From assembly GCF_020907275.1 (NCBI RefSeq), contig NZ_JAJJWI010000019.1, positions 18,196-82,195 on the forward strand: a stretch of 64,000 bases of DNA. The letters are read 5' to 3'. The notes beneath the pieces were generated by a model, which was not told the origin of the DNA, did not search any database, and was given only the letters and a program-made list of their open reading frames with translations. Numbering within the stretch: position 1 is the first letter of the stretch; every line of letters begins with the position of its first letter. Source of the DNA: Pontibacter silvestris. GTDB taxonomy: Bacteria > Bacteroidota > Bacteroidia > Cytophagales > Hymenobacteraceae. Position numbers and translations under genes: made by a program. Below, piece after piece: positions 34,131 to 43,802 of this stretch.

Positions 34131-34441
34131 TTTTATCAAGTATGGCCATATAATAATATAGCTTTTCCGAGTTTGTTATTATCAATACTCATGTTATTTT
34201 TTACGGTGCCAAATGGCATTTGTTATAATTATTGCATAATTAGTTTTGAAAAGTATTACTAAGAGTGTGGGCTAAATTAGGTATTAAGCCTACATAACAG
34301 CTATAGAAGGAAAAACTGGTACAAAGGAAAAAACAAAAGCTATCGGTTAGATAGCTTTTGTTTTACATAGTTTTATAAAAGAAATAATAAAGGAGGAGAA
34401 AGGGTAGGAGGAACGGCTATCAAAAAGGGGTATATGTTGTA
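34131..34441. other. intergenic region
   Basis: 311 bases between minus-strand genes with the terminator at 34330-34364. The promoter of the YsnF pair must lie in the left part, but I see no exact TAnnTTTG there. Confidence 0.5.
34330..34364 (-). terminator. rho-independent terminator of the lipoprotein pair
   Basis: The arms AAAACAAAAGCTATC (34330-34344) and GATAGCTTTTGTTTT (34350-34364) surround GGTTA. It is about 78 bases after the stop at 34442. Confidence 0.75.
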
Positions 34442-35017
34442 TTACTTAACTGGCCTGGATTTATCTTCTACTAATTTCATAATCATTTTGTGCAGCATCT
34501 CCTGGAATTGAATTAACTCCTGTGGTCCTCCACGCTGGTGTTTAATTTGTTTTACTTTTTGGCCATCTTCATAAAAAGCCATAATAGTAGAAGGCATATC
34601 AGACCAATCTGTAAGGTAGCTGCTTTGCCATTGGCTGTAATCAAGCTTTTTTACTTCTTTTTGAAGCTTTGCCAGGTCTTCCTGAGGAAGAGTAAGCTGA
34701 AGCGTGTCTGTTATTGGAACATAGCGCCTGCCAACATAGGTGATGTTGCCTTCTGTAGAAATGCTTGCCTCGTAAGATGGGCAGGTTCCTAAACAAGATG
34801 TTTTCTGTATGTATAGAAACTGAATGTCAGTGCGCGCGTTTGATGCCGCTCCGTTTTTAGACGCTACACTGGCAGAAGAACTACTGCAGCTTAAGAAAGC
34901 AGTACAAAAGCTACTTACCAATAAAAAAAGAAGAAGTCTACTATTACAAGTAATAACAGCTAACTGTTTGATAAATCTTTTTTTTAATCTGAGCTTATAA
35001 TTTTCTGAATTTACCAT
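34442..35017 (-). CDS. DUF6438-like lipoprotein
   Basis: I choose the ATG at 35017 (191 residues), since the frame is open to 35059 with unlikely residues. A long basic N-region leads to LLLFLLVSSFCTAFLSC, a lipobox ending in Cys. The mature part has DIQFLYIQKTSCLGTCPSYEASISTEGNITYVGRRYV, the Cys-x-x-Thr-Cys-Pro strand-loop typical of DUF6438, then helices and FQEMLHKMIMKL. Function unknown; the CLGTC Cys pair may form a disulfide. The gene overlaps the preceding lipoprotein gene by about 23 bases, so the two form an operon. Confidence 0.78.
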   Translation of the reverse strand: MVNSENYKLRLKKRFIKQLAVITCNSRLLLFLLVSSFCTAFLSCSSSSASVASKNGAASNARTDIQFLYIQKTSCLGTCPSYEASISTEGNITYVGRRYVPITDTLQLTLPQEDLAKLQKEVKKLDYSQWQSSYLTDWSDMPSTIMAFYEDGQKVKQIKHQRGGPQELIQFQEMLHKMIMKLVEDKSRPVK

Positions 35018-35573
35018 TTTCAAATACATAGGCTTGTGGTGTACAGTAGCTACACTCATTATAGTTAATAGTAGAGTCTGGTGGATTTACAACGAACAGG
35101 CGGCTGTTTTTGCTGAATTGAGCACCTACATTACTTTCCACTTTATCCAGTACCTGACCGCTTTCACGGTCAACTACATAATGAGTCTGGCAGGAGGTGC
35201 CACAGCCAACAGTTACTACTGTGTATTGGCCTGCAAAATTAACGCCATCTTTTAGCCCCTCATTAATAGCGGTTCTGTACTTTAGGGCATCAGCATGGCT
35301 CTCCTCATCCAAAGGAGCCAGGCGGCCTATGTATAAGTCGTTCACAGCATAGTTTCCACTCCCTTCGTACTCCTGCATTGTAATGCGATATCTGTTATAT
35401 AAGTCCGACGTATCATTGGGCGAAACAGGAACATCAACAGAATTTCTTTCTAATTCTTCTTCCAGCTTAGGGTGCGTACTGACTATAGTTTTATTTTCTT
35501 CGTTACCTGACTGGCAACTAAAGATGGTTAGTGATAACAGTAAAGGTGAAATTATTTTAAAATTTATTTTCAT
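34995..35573 (-). CDS. Lipoprotein with GCGTSC motif, function unknown
   Basis: A 192-residue lipoprotein (MKINFKIISPLLLSLTIFSC, lipobox). Its main motif, NFAGQYTVVTVGCGTSCQTHYVVDRESGQVLDK, belongs to a widespread but unnamed group of exported proteins. The two Cys of GCGTSC probably bond. Near the end it has YNECSYCTPQAYVFENGKF, a second Cys pair. I know no activity. It is first in a two-gene lipoprotein operon. Confidence 0.75.
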   Translation of the reverse strand: MKINFKIISPLLLSLTIFSCQSGNEENKTIVSTHPKLEEELERNSVDVPVSPNDTSDLYNRYRITMQEYEGSGNYAVNDLYIGRLAPLDEESHADALKYRTAINEGLKDGVNFAGQYTVVTVGCGTSCQTHYVVDRESGQVLDKVESNVGAQFSKNSRLFVVNPPDSTINYNECSYCTPQAYVFENGKFRKL

Positions 35574-35627
35574 ATTATACTTTATTATATATCTGCATAC
35601 GGCAATATTAAAAGTGGAGACAATAAA

Positions 35628-35657
35628 AAAAGCCTTTCTGATGTCAGAAAGGCTTTT
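35628..35657 (-). terminator. rho-independent terminator of the yidC operon
   Basis: The arms AAAAGCCTTTCTG (35628-35640) and CAGAAAGGCTTTT (35645-35657) surround ATGT, with a T-run on the minus strand. It lies 23 bases after the yidC stop. Confidence 0.88.
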
Positions 35658-35679
35658 CTATGTTTTAAATTAAAGCGCT

Positions 35680-37509
35680 TTATTTATTTGCCTTATTACG
35701 TTTCTGCTGCTCTTTTTCAGCAGCGGCACGCATGGCTTCCTGCATACGCTCTGTAAAAGATGGACCACCTTTCTGTTTCTTTTCTTTAATCTTGTGCTTG
35801 TTTGCTTCCAGCTTGGCTCTCACTTTACCTTCATTAACAAAATTACGAATAATAGCCTGCTGGCTGAAAGTTACAATGTTAGACATGAAATAGTAAAAGC
35901 TAAGACCAGCCGGGTAAGAGTTCAGAACGAACATGAAGATCAACGGCATCAGATAGCTGTAAAACTTCATTGGTCCTTGCATGGTGTTCATCTGGTTGTT
36001 AGACCAGGTGTAAAGTATGGTAGAAGCTGTCATTAGCAGCGTAAACATACTTACGTGGTCACCATAGAACGGAATAGTAAATGGCAGCTTGGCAAAAATA
36101 TCGTATGTAGAAAGGTCTGTGGCCCATAAGAATGACTCCTGTCGTAGTTCAATAGAGTTCGGAAAGAAGTTGAACATGGCGAACAGTATCGGCATTTGCA
36201 GTAACATTGGGATACAGCCGCTCAAAGGGTTAACCCCCATTTCCTGATAAAGCTTCATGGTCTCCATCTGCGTCTTCTGCATGTCTCCATCGTTACGTTC
36301 CTTAATGTCATCAATCTCTGGCTTCAGCACTTTCATTTTAGCCATAGACAGGTAAGACTTATAGGTAAGCGGGAACAGAATGGTTTTAATGTAAAGCACC
36401 AACAGGATAATGATGATACCGTAGCTGGCAATATAATTTTCCAGGAAGTCAAAAGCCGGTATAATCAGCCACTTGTTTACATAAGAGAAAATACCCCATC
36501 CCAGGTCAAGGTTTCTGTCAAAGTCGTTACCAACCTTGTTCAGAATCTTGTAATCATTAGGGCCAAAATAATACATAAACTCTCCTTTACCAGAAAGTAC
36601 ATCCTGTGCCGGAATAAGTATCTGCGAAGCCAAGGTTTTTACAACAGAAGTATCTGCCGGATCAACAGTAGCTTCAATTTTAGCACCGGCAAAGTTGTTG
36701 CCGGCTATAATACCAGCTGTAAAGAAGTTTTGCTTGTTAGCCACCCACTTAACCGGCTCATCTAATGTTTCAGTCTCTTTAGATTCAGAGATAGACATTT
36801 TATCAAAGCCATCCTCTATTGTATAATAGTTAATGGTAGATTTTGCACGATTTTGCTTTAAATCACGCTCTAACTGCTTTAACTGATCTGTCCAGGTAAA
36901 GGTAAGGTTGTTGCCACTAACCTGGCTGCTCAACCCTTTAAAGTCAAGCCTGTAACCTAGCATAAAGCTATTGTTATACAGTGTGTATGTCTGGTCTATA
37001 TACTGGTTGTCACCAATTTGGGCTCTATAAGTAATAGTTTTTGCTTCCCCTGTCTCACTCTGAACCGTTTTAACGTCAGATGCAGTAAAATACAAATCAG
37101 AAAGGCTTACTGTTTTGCCATCATTCGTTGTAAACTGCACATCTGTTGTACTGCTTTCACTATCGAATAGAAATAGAGGCTTGCCGTCGTATGTTTTATA
37201 ATTTTTAAGCAGAACTTCTTCTACCAGACCACCTTTTGTGTTTAATGTTACACGTATATTTTCATTCTCGATAGTGGTAGTACTAGCCTCACCATTTGCA
37301 GCAGCGCCAAAAGCGCCCAGAGCAGTTGCTCTGCGAGCCTGGGTGAGCGAGTCCTTTTCGGCAACTACTGTGCTGTTCAGTTGCTCTACCTTGGCCTGTT
37401 GCTGCGTGGCCTGCCTGTTGGCTGCTTCGTCTGGTTTAGAGAAGAAGAACGTATAAGCCAGCAGTAGTACAGCAATTAATCCGAAGCCAACTGCTTGATT
37501 TTTATCCAT
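35680..37509 (-). CDS. yidC: Membrane protein insertase YidC
   Basis: A 609-residue inner-membrane protein. It has an N-terminal membrane helix (about 5-21), a large periplasmic beta domain (about 50-330, with NENIRVTLNTKGGLVEEVLLKNYKT), and the conserved five-helix insertase core (YGIIIILLVLYIKTILFPLTYKSYLSMAKMK, QMETMKLYQEMGVNPLSGCIPMLLQMPILFAMF, FMSNIVTFSQQAIIRNFV). It inserts and folds membrane proteins with or without SecYEG. The C-terminus is basic. It is 30 bases after pyrG and shares its direction, hence a likely operon. Confidence 0.97.
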   Translation of the reverse strand: MDKNQAVGFGLIAVLLLAYTFFFSKPDEAANRQATQQQAKVEQLNSTVVAEKDSLTQARRATALGAFGAAANGEASTTTIENENIRVTLNTKGGLVEEVLLKNYKTYDGKPLFLFDSESSTTDVQFTTNDGKTVSLSDLYFTASDVKTVQSETGEAKTITYRAQIGDNQYIDQTYTLYNNSFMLGYRLDFKGLSSQVSGNNLTFTWTDQLKQLERDLKQNRAKSTINYYTIEDGFDKMSISESKETETLDEPVKWVANKQNFFTAGIIAGNNFAGAKIEATVDPADTSVVKTLASQILIPAQDVLSGKGEFMYYFGPNDYKILNKVGNDFDRNLDLGWGIFSYVNKWLIIPAFDFLENYIASYGIIIILLVLYIKTILFPLTYKSYLSMAKMKVLKPEIDDIKERNDGDMQKTQMETMKLYQEMGVNPLSGCIPMLLQMPILFAMFNFFPNSIELRQESFLWATDLSTYDIFAKLPFTIPFYGDHVSMFTLLMTASTILYTWSNNQMNTMQGPMKFYSYLMPLIFMFVLNSYPAGLSFYYFMSNIVTFSQQAIIRNFVNEGKVRAKLEANKHKIKEKKQKGGPSFTERMQEAMRAAAEKEQQKRNKANK

Positions 37510-37538
37510 TTACTTTTTTTATAATTGTTTGAATTTGC

Positions 37539-39152
37539 TTATTTCGATTTAGCATAATCTATAGCCGCTTTTATGAACTTCACAAAAAGTGGATGTGGGT
37601 TCAGTACGGTGCTCTTTAACTCCGGGTGATACTGCACTGCCACAAACCACCGGTGGTTCTGTAACTCAATGATTTCAACTAACCCAGTATCGGGGTTTAT
37701 TCCAGAGGCCACCATACCAGCTTTTTCAAAATCAGCTATGTACTTGTTGTTGAACTCGTAACGGTGTCGGTGACGCTCAATAATTTTAGCTTTCCCGTAA
37801 ATAGAATAAGCCTTTGAACCTTTTTTTAGTTCACAAGTATAAGCACCTAATCGCATGGTACCGCCTTTTTGTGTGATTTCTTTTTGGTCAGCCATCATAT
37901 CTATAATAGGATGAGGCGTTTCCGGGTTCATTTCTGTAGAGGCTGCATTCTCCAGGCCAAGTACATTTCGGGCAAACTCTACTGCGGCACATTGCATACC
38001 GAGGCAAATCCCCAGGAACGGAATGTTGCTCTCACGGATGTATTTTATAGAGTCCAGCTTACCCTGAAATCCGCGTTCCCCAAAGCCTGGAGCTACCAGC
38101 ACGGCATCCATGCTCCCTAAAAGAGAAGCCACGTTATCAGGATTGATATTTTCAGACTGGAATGTCTTCAGGTTCACTTTACACTCATTGGCTGCACCAG
38201 CATGAATAAAAGATTCTATAATTGATTTATAGGCATCCGGTAGTTCCACGTATTTACCGATTAAAGCTATATTAACTTCAGCAGTTGGATTTTTGAGGCG
38301 ACCCAAGAATTCTTTCCAGCTATCCAGGTTCGGATCAGCTTTGTGTGGAAGCTTCAGCTTGCTGATAACGCGCTCATCCAGCTTCTCCTTACGCATAAGC
38401 AAAGGCACATCGTAAATAGTCTCAGCGTCCAAAGACTCTATAACAGAATTCTGCTTTACGTTACAGAAAAGGGCTATCTTACGACGCAAATCAGACGGTA
38501 TAGGATGTTCAGAGCGGCAAACCAATATATCTGGTTGTACACCTGCTTCTGACAGATCACGTACAGAATGTTGTGTTGGCTTTGTTTTAAGCTCACCGGC
38601 AGCTTTCAGGTAAGGCACCAGTGTCAGGTGAATAACACATGACTCATGCACGCCCAGTTCCCAGCGCAACTGCCTTACAGCTTCAATAAACGGCAAAGAT
38701 TCAATATCTCCCACACAGCCACCAATCTCCGTCACTACTATGTCAAACTCACCAGACTGGCCAAGCAGCAACATACGACGCTTAATTTCATCGGTGATGT
38801 GTGGAATAACCTGAACGGTTTTACCTAAGTAGGCGCCTTCGCGTTCCTGCGTAATAACATGGTTATAAATACGGCCTGTGGTTACATTGTTAGCCTGAGA
38901 AGTGGGTATGTTCAGGTAACGTTCATAATGCCCCAAGTCAAGGTCCGTCTCGGCACCATCTTCTGTTACAAAGCACTCACCGTGCTCATAAGGATTCAGG
39001 GTGCCTGGGTCAATGTTAATGTAAGGGTCAAATTTTTGAATGGTTACAGAGAAGCCCCTTGCCTGCAGCAATTTAGCAAGAGAAGCGGAGATGATACCTT
39101 TACCGAGTGAGGAGGTAACGCCCCCTGTAACAAAAATATATTTAGTAGCCAT
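37539..39152 (-). CDS. pyrG: CTP synthase
   Basis: A 537-residue enzyme making CTP from UTP, ATP and glutamine. The synthetase domain starts MATKYIFVTGGVTSSLGKGIISASLAKLLQ and has DPYINIDPGTLNPYEHGECFVTEDGAETDLDLGHYER. The C-terminal class I glutaminase domain has the nucleophile in GICLGMQCA and the catalytic His-Glu in VQYHPELKS. Length and motifs are complete. A TAACTTTG motif lies 26 bases before the start. It is followed by yidC in the same direction. Confidence 0.98.
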   Translation of the reverse strand: MATKYIFVTGGVTSSLGKGIISASLAKLLQARGFSVTIQKFDPYINIDPGTLNPYEHGECFVTEDGAETDLDLGHYERYLNIPTSQANNVTTGRIYNHVITQEREGAYLGKTVQVIPHITDEIKRRMLLLGQSGEFDIVVTEIGGCVGDIESLPFIEAVRQLRWELGVHESCVIHLTLVPYLKAAGELKTKPTQHSVRDLSEAGVQPDILVCRSEHPIPSDLRRKIALFCNVKQNSVIESLDAETIYDVPLLMRKEKLDERVISKLKLPHKADPNLDSWKEFLGRLKNPTAEVNIALIGKYVELPDAYKSIIESFIHAGAANECKVNLKTFQSENINPDNVASLLGSMDAVLVAPGFGERGFQGKLDSIKYIRESNIPFLGICLGMQCAAVEFARNVLGLENAASTEMNPETPHPIIDMMADQKEITQKGGTMRLGAYTCELKKGSKAYSIYGKAKIIERHRHRYEFNNKYIADFEKAGMVASGINPDTGLVEIIELQNHRWFVAVQYHPELKSTVLNPHPLFVKFIKAAIDYAKSK

Positions 39153-39177
39153 AAGTTAGGTTAAGTCTTATGGACTG

Positions 39178-39185
39178 CAAAGTTA
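39178..39185 (-). promoter_or_regulatory. candidate -7 promoter element for pyrG-yidC
   Basis: The minus strand reads TAACTTTG, an exact TAnnTTTG match 26 bases from the pyrG ATG. Confidence 0.42.
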
Positions 39186-39291
39186 AGGTAATTATTTCAT
39201 TATCTTGTAGTGTAGCGGCATACTTATGCCTTTTGTATAAGATAACTTAATTAAAATTCAAGACTCAATTCATGCTTTAGTTAGATTTTTA

Positions 39292-39987
39292 TTACGACAG
39301 TGCCAGCCTTTGCCAGAGTTCCTGTCTGTAATTGCCGGAAACAGGTATAGGCATCGCAGCTATTACCAGTTGGTGCCGCTCAATCTTTTCAATCTTTGAA
39401 AGAGAAACAATATACGATTTGTGCACGCGGAGGAATGGCTTTCTTGACAATTTCTTAATAGCTTCAGATAGCCTCATGCGGGTAACAATGCGACGCTGTG
39501 GTTCATAGAAAGTGAGGTAGTTGTCGTCGGCTTTAATGTAAAGCAACTCATCAAGGTTAATTCGCACCATGTTATAGCCGTCTTTTAAATAAAGGAAATT
39601 GTCGAGTGCTGGTTGACTGCCAGCGGTGGTTAAATTTAGCTGCTCCTGTACACGGGTAGAGGCTAGCAGAAACCGGGCAAAGCTAATCGGCTTGAGCAAG
39701 TAATCGGTAGCGGCCAGCTCAAAGCCTTGTACAGCGTATTCTGGATAAGCCGTGGTGAAAATAATTTTAGAGTTTGCTCCTGTAATTTTAGCAAACTCTA
39801 TCCCCGATAAATCGGGCATGTTGATGTCCAGGAAAACAAGATCAACCTTTTGTTGCTGTACATAAACGAGGGCTTCGGTGGCGCTTGCAAAAACAGCTTC
39901 TAATTTAAGAAAAGTTACTTTCTCAGCGTGTGCCCGAATAATGTTCAGGGCAATAGGTTCGTCGTCTATGGCAATGCAGTGGAGCAA
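39292..39987 (-). CDS. LytTR-family response regulator
   Basis: A 231-residue regulator. The receiver domain has the acidic pocket (DDE at 8-10), phosphoacceptor Asp54 in VFLDINMPDLSG, Thr in FTTAYPEYAV and the Lys in LLKPISFARF. The LytTR DNA-binding domain (about 125-231) has FLYLKDGYNMVRINLDELLYIKADDNYLTFY and RVHKSYIVSLSKIEKIE. The start appears to be TTG at 39987, because a stop lies in the same frame four codons upstream. It should pair with the histidine kinase at 41508, from which it is separated only by the broken TlpA-like gene. Confidence 0.92.
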   Translation of the reverse strand: MLHCIAIDDEPIALNIIRAHAEKVTFLKLEAVFASATEALVYVQQQKVDLVFLDINMPDLSGIEFAKITGANSKIIFTTAYPEYAVQGFELAATDYLLKPISFARFLLASTRVQEQLNLTTAGSQPALDNFLYLKDGYNMVRINLDELLYIKADDNYLTFYEPQRRIVTRMRLSEAIKKLSRKPFLRVHKSYIVSLSKIEKIERHQLVIAAMPIPVSGNYRQELWQRLALS

Positions 39988-40004
39988 CGGTGTGTTGATT
40001 TAGG

Positions 40005-41490
40005 CTATTTTAGTAGTTCTTCAATCTGGAAGTAGAGTTTGTTTACGGCAGAGGGGTGCTCGGCGTGTACATTTACAATATTGCCCTCCTTGTTCACGAG
40101 CAAGTATGATGGAAAAGTTAGGATGCCCTTGTTAGCATACAGGTTCCTGAAGTATTCTTGCAATACCGTATTTCCCAAAACATGTCTACCCTTAACATTA
40201 TAGAAGACTACCGCTTCTTTCCAGGTTCTTTCAGGCTCTATACTGTGCTCAAAAGCAATATAGACAAAATCTGCCGGTTTGCCTTTAAAATGTTCTCTCA
40301 GAGCTGCAGTATAGTTAAACTCTTCGCGGCACGGACCGCACCAACTTCCCCACATATCCACGTACACCACACGCCCCTTGTTTTGTACCAATACTTCCTC
40401 CAAAGTGTTGTAGAGATTTGAGTCCGCATCAAACTTTATTTCAGAGTCAGGATTATGTGGCGTTTTTTCCAGGAGTGGCTGTATTACTTTCTGCACATGG
40501 GTTAAGTAGGTACTGTTAGGGAATCTGCTCTTAAAATCCTTGTAAGCTTCTGGCAAGTATGCTAATTCACCACTTGCAACGCCATTTATTATCAAGGATG
40601 AGAGGGCGCTTTCAAGAGCTTGGCCTTTCAGGCTATAGTTTATCACTTTATATTCCCCAAACCTTTTTCCTTTGGATTTCATTTCTTTGGTAACTTCCAT
40701 AAAGGGCTTTTGAAATACTTTTTCTGTCAGTTTTATAAAGTCTTCTTCTTTGGAAAAGGACATCTCCAGGAAGCGAGGGTAATAGGCAATAGTTTGACCA
40801 TAGTGGTAACTTCCGATTGCAGCGGAGTTGGAGAGAGGCAGGCTGGCATAAGACTCTTTTAAAGCTTGCAACCACTTCTGCTTTGAATACTCGGAGGCCT
40901 TGCCAACGCTCCACGCATTGTTCTTGAAAATCAGGTCGAATAGTTTGCTGGGTGCAAAATAAGAGATATCTGCAGCAGTTAGCTGAGTAAATTTTACATT
41001 TCTAATGCGTGCTTTCTTAAGTTTTTCTGTAGCGGCTAATTGGCTCTTTCGCATAGAAGCGAGTATCACATCAGGAGAGGTGAGGGTGTCATTCCATAGC
41101 TGCGGATATAGTTTGAAGAATGTTAACCCTGATTCGTAGTAAAACTTGTTTTCTTTGCACAATTGACCTTTAAACTTGAGAGAGTTTTTGAAATCCTGCA
41201 CATCGGCCTGTATTACCAGTGTTTTTCCTGGCTCAGCATATAAGCGCAGCCTTACTTCGGAATATTCTAAAAAGATAATTTGCGGCTTCTCGACAGGCAG
41301 CTTAACATAGAGTCTCCTTTGGAATTTACTGTAGTTTCTTTAGAATTTTGTTTATGATACCACACATCGTAGGGTACATTAACCGTTACTTTTTCTCCAG
41401 GTTTGGCATGAGAGAATTCGCCTTTTAAAATCATCTGGGCTCTAGGATTTTTGTTACCAACAGACAAAATATAAAAAATAGCTTTTTCAT
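40005..41490 (-). pseudogene. TlpA-like thioredoxin protein, broken by two frameshifts
   Basis: Reading from an ATG at 41490 gives a signal peptide (MKKLFFIFCLLVTK) that runs out of frame near the T5 homopolymer at 41448-41452. A second frame then continues (AQMILKGEFSHAKPGEKVTVNVPYD) to about 41310. A third frame from there (LYVKLPVEKPQIIFLEYSEVRLRLYAEPG) joins the long C-terminal frame. With one base added at each point the gene would encode 495 residues. The C-terminal domain has a thioredoxin active site in WGSWCGPCREEF, preceded by a helical middle (about 100-330). This architecture is common for TlpA-family redox proteins. Both defects are single-base losses. They could be sequencing errors or true decay. 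Confidence 0.75.
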
Positions 41491-41507
41491 AATATTGGGC
41501 CTAATAG

Positions 41508-42590
41508 TTATAAATGGAGCTCAATGTGAAGTTCAACTTTAAAAGCATCTGTCTGGCTGATGGTGAGCTTGTGTTGGTCAGGGTAAAGTAACCGGAGGCG
41601 TTTTTGTGTGTTTTCGATACCTGTGCCTTGGCCTTGTGAAACACTGTGCTCCTTTAGTATCCTATTTTCAACTAGAAGCAGTAACTGTTGATTTTTAATA
41701 TTCAGCTGTATGTGCACCCAACAAATATGATCGATGCTAATGCCGTATTTGAAGGCATTTTCTATGAATGGAATCAGCAGCATAGGAGCAATGGTGCAGG
41801 GCTTGCCGTCGTAACTTGTTCCTGTTTTCAACTTTATATTATTTCTATTGGGTAGACGCAGCCGTTGCAGGTGCAGGTAATCTTCAAGAAATTTTATTTC
41901 GTTTGTAATGGAAGTATAATCTTTTTCGGCTTCATTCATGGTATAGCGCATCATCCCAGCTAGCTGATCTATACTTTCCGCCGTATGTGGGGCGTTTACT
42001 TCTAAGGCGGTACCATAGAGGCTGTTTAGGGTATTGAAGAAGAAGTGAGGATTTACCTGTGCTTTTAAAGCCTTAAGTTCTGCTAAGGATTGTTCAGATA
42101 GTGTCTCAGCACTATTAATTCTTTGGTGTATGTAGTGACGTGCTACGACATACATAAACGCATAGACAGCTGAAAGTAAGATTGGGTAGAAAGGTGCCAC
42201 TAACCTGCGCCACACAACAAAACCATTCATATTGTAATGAATGTAAGCATCAACTCCATAAAAAATGACACAAGCAATCCCCAAAAAGATTCCTATGATT
42301 TTGTAGCCTTTCTTCAGCCTGCCAAAAGCGATGTGGTAAGCGGTTTCAACAAAATAAACAGCGACCAGAACTCCGGTCCAAAGCCAATCATAAACAACCT
42401 GGTTGTAAAATCTACGACCAACAGTTAGAGGAGAGCCATCTTCATAGAAAATGAAATACCCCTCGTTCTGAATCCTAACCCAGTAATCACATAGATCATA
42501 TAAAGTTAATACTGCCCACAGTAATAAGCTGTGGAGCAACCATTGTTGCCAAAAGCGAAGTTTAATATGATGCAATTTATATGAAGCCAT
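41508..42590 (-). CDS. LytS-type sensor histidine kinase (His_kinase family)
   Basis: A 360-residue inner-membrane protein with about four to five N-terminal helices (residues 15-35, 67-90, 98-115 and 132-150) and no large sensor domain. The catalytic part has the PF06580 His box LKAQVNPHFFFNTLNSLYG (His182), followed by MMRYTMNEAEKDYTSITNEIKFLEDYL and an ATPase domain with PIMLLIPFIENAFKYGI-like residues (APMLLIPFIENAFKYG) and GTGIENTQKRLRLLYP. It is the cognate kinase of the LytTR regulator. The ligand is unknown. It is followed 17 bases later by the broken TlpA-like gene. Confidence 0.92.
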   Translation of the reverse strand: MASYKLHHIKLRFWQQWLLHSLLLWAVLTLYDLCDYWVRIQNEGYFIFYEDGSPLTVGRRFYNQVVYDWLWTGVLVAVYFVETAYHIAFGRLKKGYKIIGIFLGIACVIFYGVDAYIHYNMNGFVVWRRLVAPFYPILLSAVYAFMYVVARHYIHQRINSAETLSEQSLAELKALKAQVNPHFFFNTLNSLYGTALEVNAPHTAESIDQLAGMMRYTMNEAEKDYTSITNEIKFLEDYLHLQRLRLPNRNNIKLKTGTSYDGKPCTIAPMLLIPFIENAFKYGISIDHICWVHIQLNIKNQQLLLLVENRILKEHSVSQGQGTGIENTQKRLRLLYPDQHKLTISQTDAFKVELHIELHL

Positions 42591-42690
42591 TATGTTTTCT
42601 TTTCTTCAAAAGAACTACATCGGCAGGAGATCAAAAAATAAATGGGGTGAAACAGGAAAAGGGTGTGGTGTATGAATAAGTATTCCCCTT

Positions 42691-43770
42691 TTAAAACTCT
42701 AAAGTCAACTGATAACCTTCCTGCTTGTCTTGCTGGTAAAAAAGGCTTGATACAGAGATGCCAAGTAAGCGTACCGGGAACTGTGGTAATTGTGGAGTGC
42801 GAAGCAAGTCACGTGCTACGGTAAGAACAGCATCAGCAGAACTGATACAGCTAAGGAAAGTTTTGCTGCGTGTGTTCAAGGTGAAATCAAAGTATTTGAT
42901 TTTCAAAGTTACAGTTTTAGCCTCTGCATTTAGCCTGGCCATGTCTTGTGCTACTTCCTGTGCCAGGCGTTCCAGTTGGGCGAGCATGTCCTCTTCCTCC
43001 GTTAAGTCCACTTCAAAAGTATGCTCAGACCCAATCGACTTTCGGATGCGATGAGGTTGTACAGCACGTTCGTCCTGAGCTTGGGCAATGTGGTAATAGT
43101 AACGACCTACTTTGCCAAAATGCCGCACAAGCTCTTCCTCTGTTCGCTCCCGAAGGTCAGCGCCTGTGGTTATGCCCATACTTTTCATTTTAGCTGCAGT
43201 AACCTTACCAATGCCATAAAATTTCTCTATTGCCAGGTTGGCCACTAATTCTTCAGCCATATCCGGTGTTATCAGGGTAAAACCGTCTGGCTTGTTCATG
43301 TCAGAAGCAAGCTTAGCCAGAAATTTATTAAAAGATACTCCTGCAGAAGCTGTAAGACCAGTTTCCTCTAGAATTCTTTTTTTTATTTCTTTTGCTATGA
43401 TACTGGCTGATGGCATGCCTATCTTGTTTTCTGTTACATCCAGATAGGCTTCATCCAGCGACAGCGGTTCAACCAAGTCTGTGTAGGAGTAAAAAATTTC
43501 CCGTATCTGGCGTGACACAGCACTATAAACATCAAAGCGTGGTTTTACAAAAACTAGTTGTGGGCAGCGTTGTGCTGCAATTTTAGAGGCAAGTGCCGAA
43601 TGCACTCCAAACTTCCTTGCTTCGTAGCTGGCTGCGGCTACTACACCTCTTGCTCTTGAACCTCCTACGGCCACAGGTTTGCCACGCAGTTCCGGGTTGT
43701 CGCGCTGCTCCACCGACGCATAAAAAGCGTCCATATCAATATGGATGATCTTGCGGGAAAGCTTATTCAA
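42691..43770 (-). CDS. dinB: DNA polymerase IV (Y-family)
   Basis: A 359-residue translesion polymerase. It opens with IIHIDMDAFYASVEQRDNPELRGKPVAVGG (first metal Asp, steric-gate region), has PLSLDEAYLDVTENK (second acidic motif), then GVSFNKFLAKLASDMNKPDG, and a little-finger domain (about 245-350). It ends QLTLEF without the canonical beta-clamp-binding motif of E. coli DinB; QLTLEF itself resembles that clamp motif. A TATCTTTG motif lies 25 bases upstream of the start. It is monocistronic. Confidence 0.95.
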   Translation of the reverse strand: MNKLSRKIIHIDMDAFYASVEQRDNPELRGKPVAVGGSRARGVVAAASYEARKFGVHSALASKIAAQRCPQLVFVKPRFDVYSAVSRQIREIFYSYTDLVEPLSLDEAYLDVTENKIGMPSASIIAKEIKKRILEETGLTASAGVSFNKFLAKLASDMNKPDGFTLITPDMAEELVANLAIEKFYGIGKVTAAKMKSMGITTGADLRERTEEELVRHFGKVGRYYYHIAQAQDERAVQPHRIRKSIGSEHTFEVDLTEEEDMLAQLERLAQEVAQDMARLNAEAKTVTLKIKYFDFTLNTRSKTFLSCISSADAVLTVARDLLRTPQLPQFPVRLLGISVSSLFYQQDKQEGYQLTLEF

Positions 43771-43794
43771 AATTTAAATAACTGATTATTTAGG

Positions 43795-43802
43795 CAAAGA
43801 TA
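43795..43802 (-). promoter_or_regulatory. candidate -7 promoter element for dinB
   Basis: The minus strand reads TATCTTTG, an exact TAnnTTTG match 25 bases from the dinB start. Confidence 0.42.

Noticed and set aside
41290-41467. Programmed frameshifting in the TlpA-like gene
   Set aside because: Two separate shifts in the same direction, neither with a clear slippery heptamer plus pseudoknot; decay or error is simpler.
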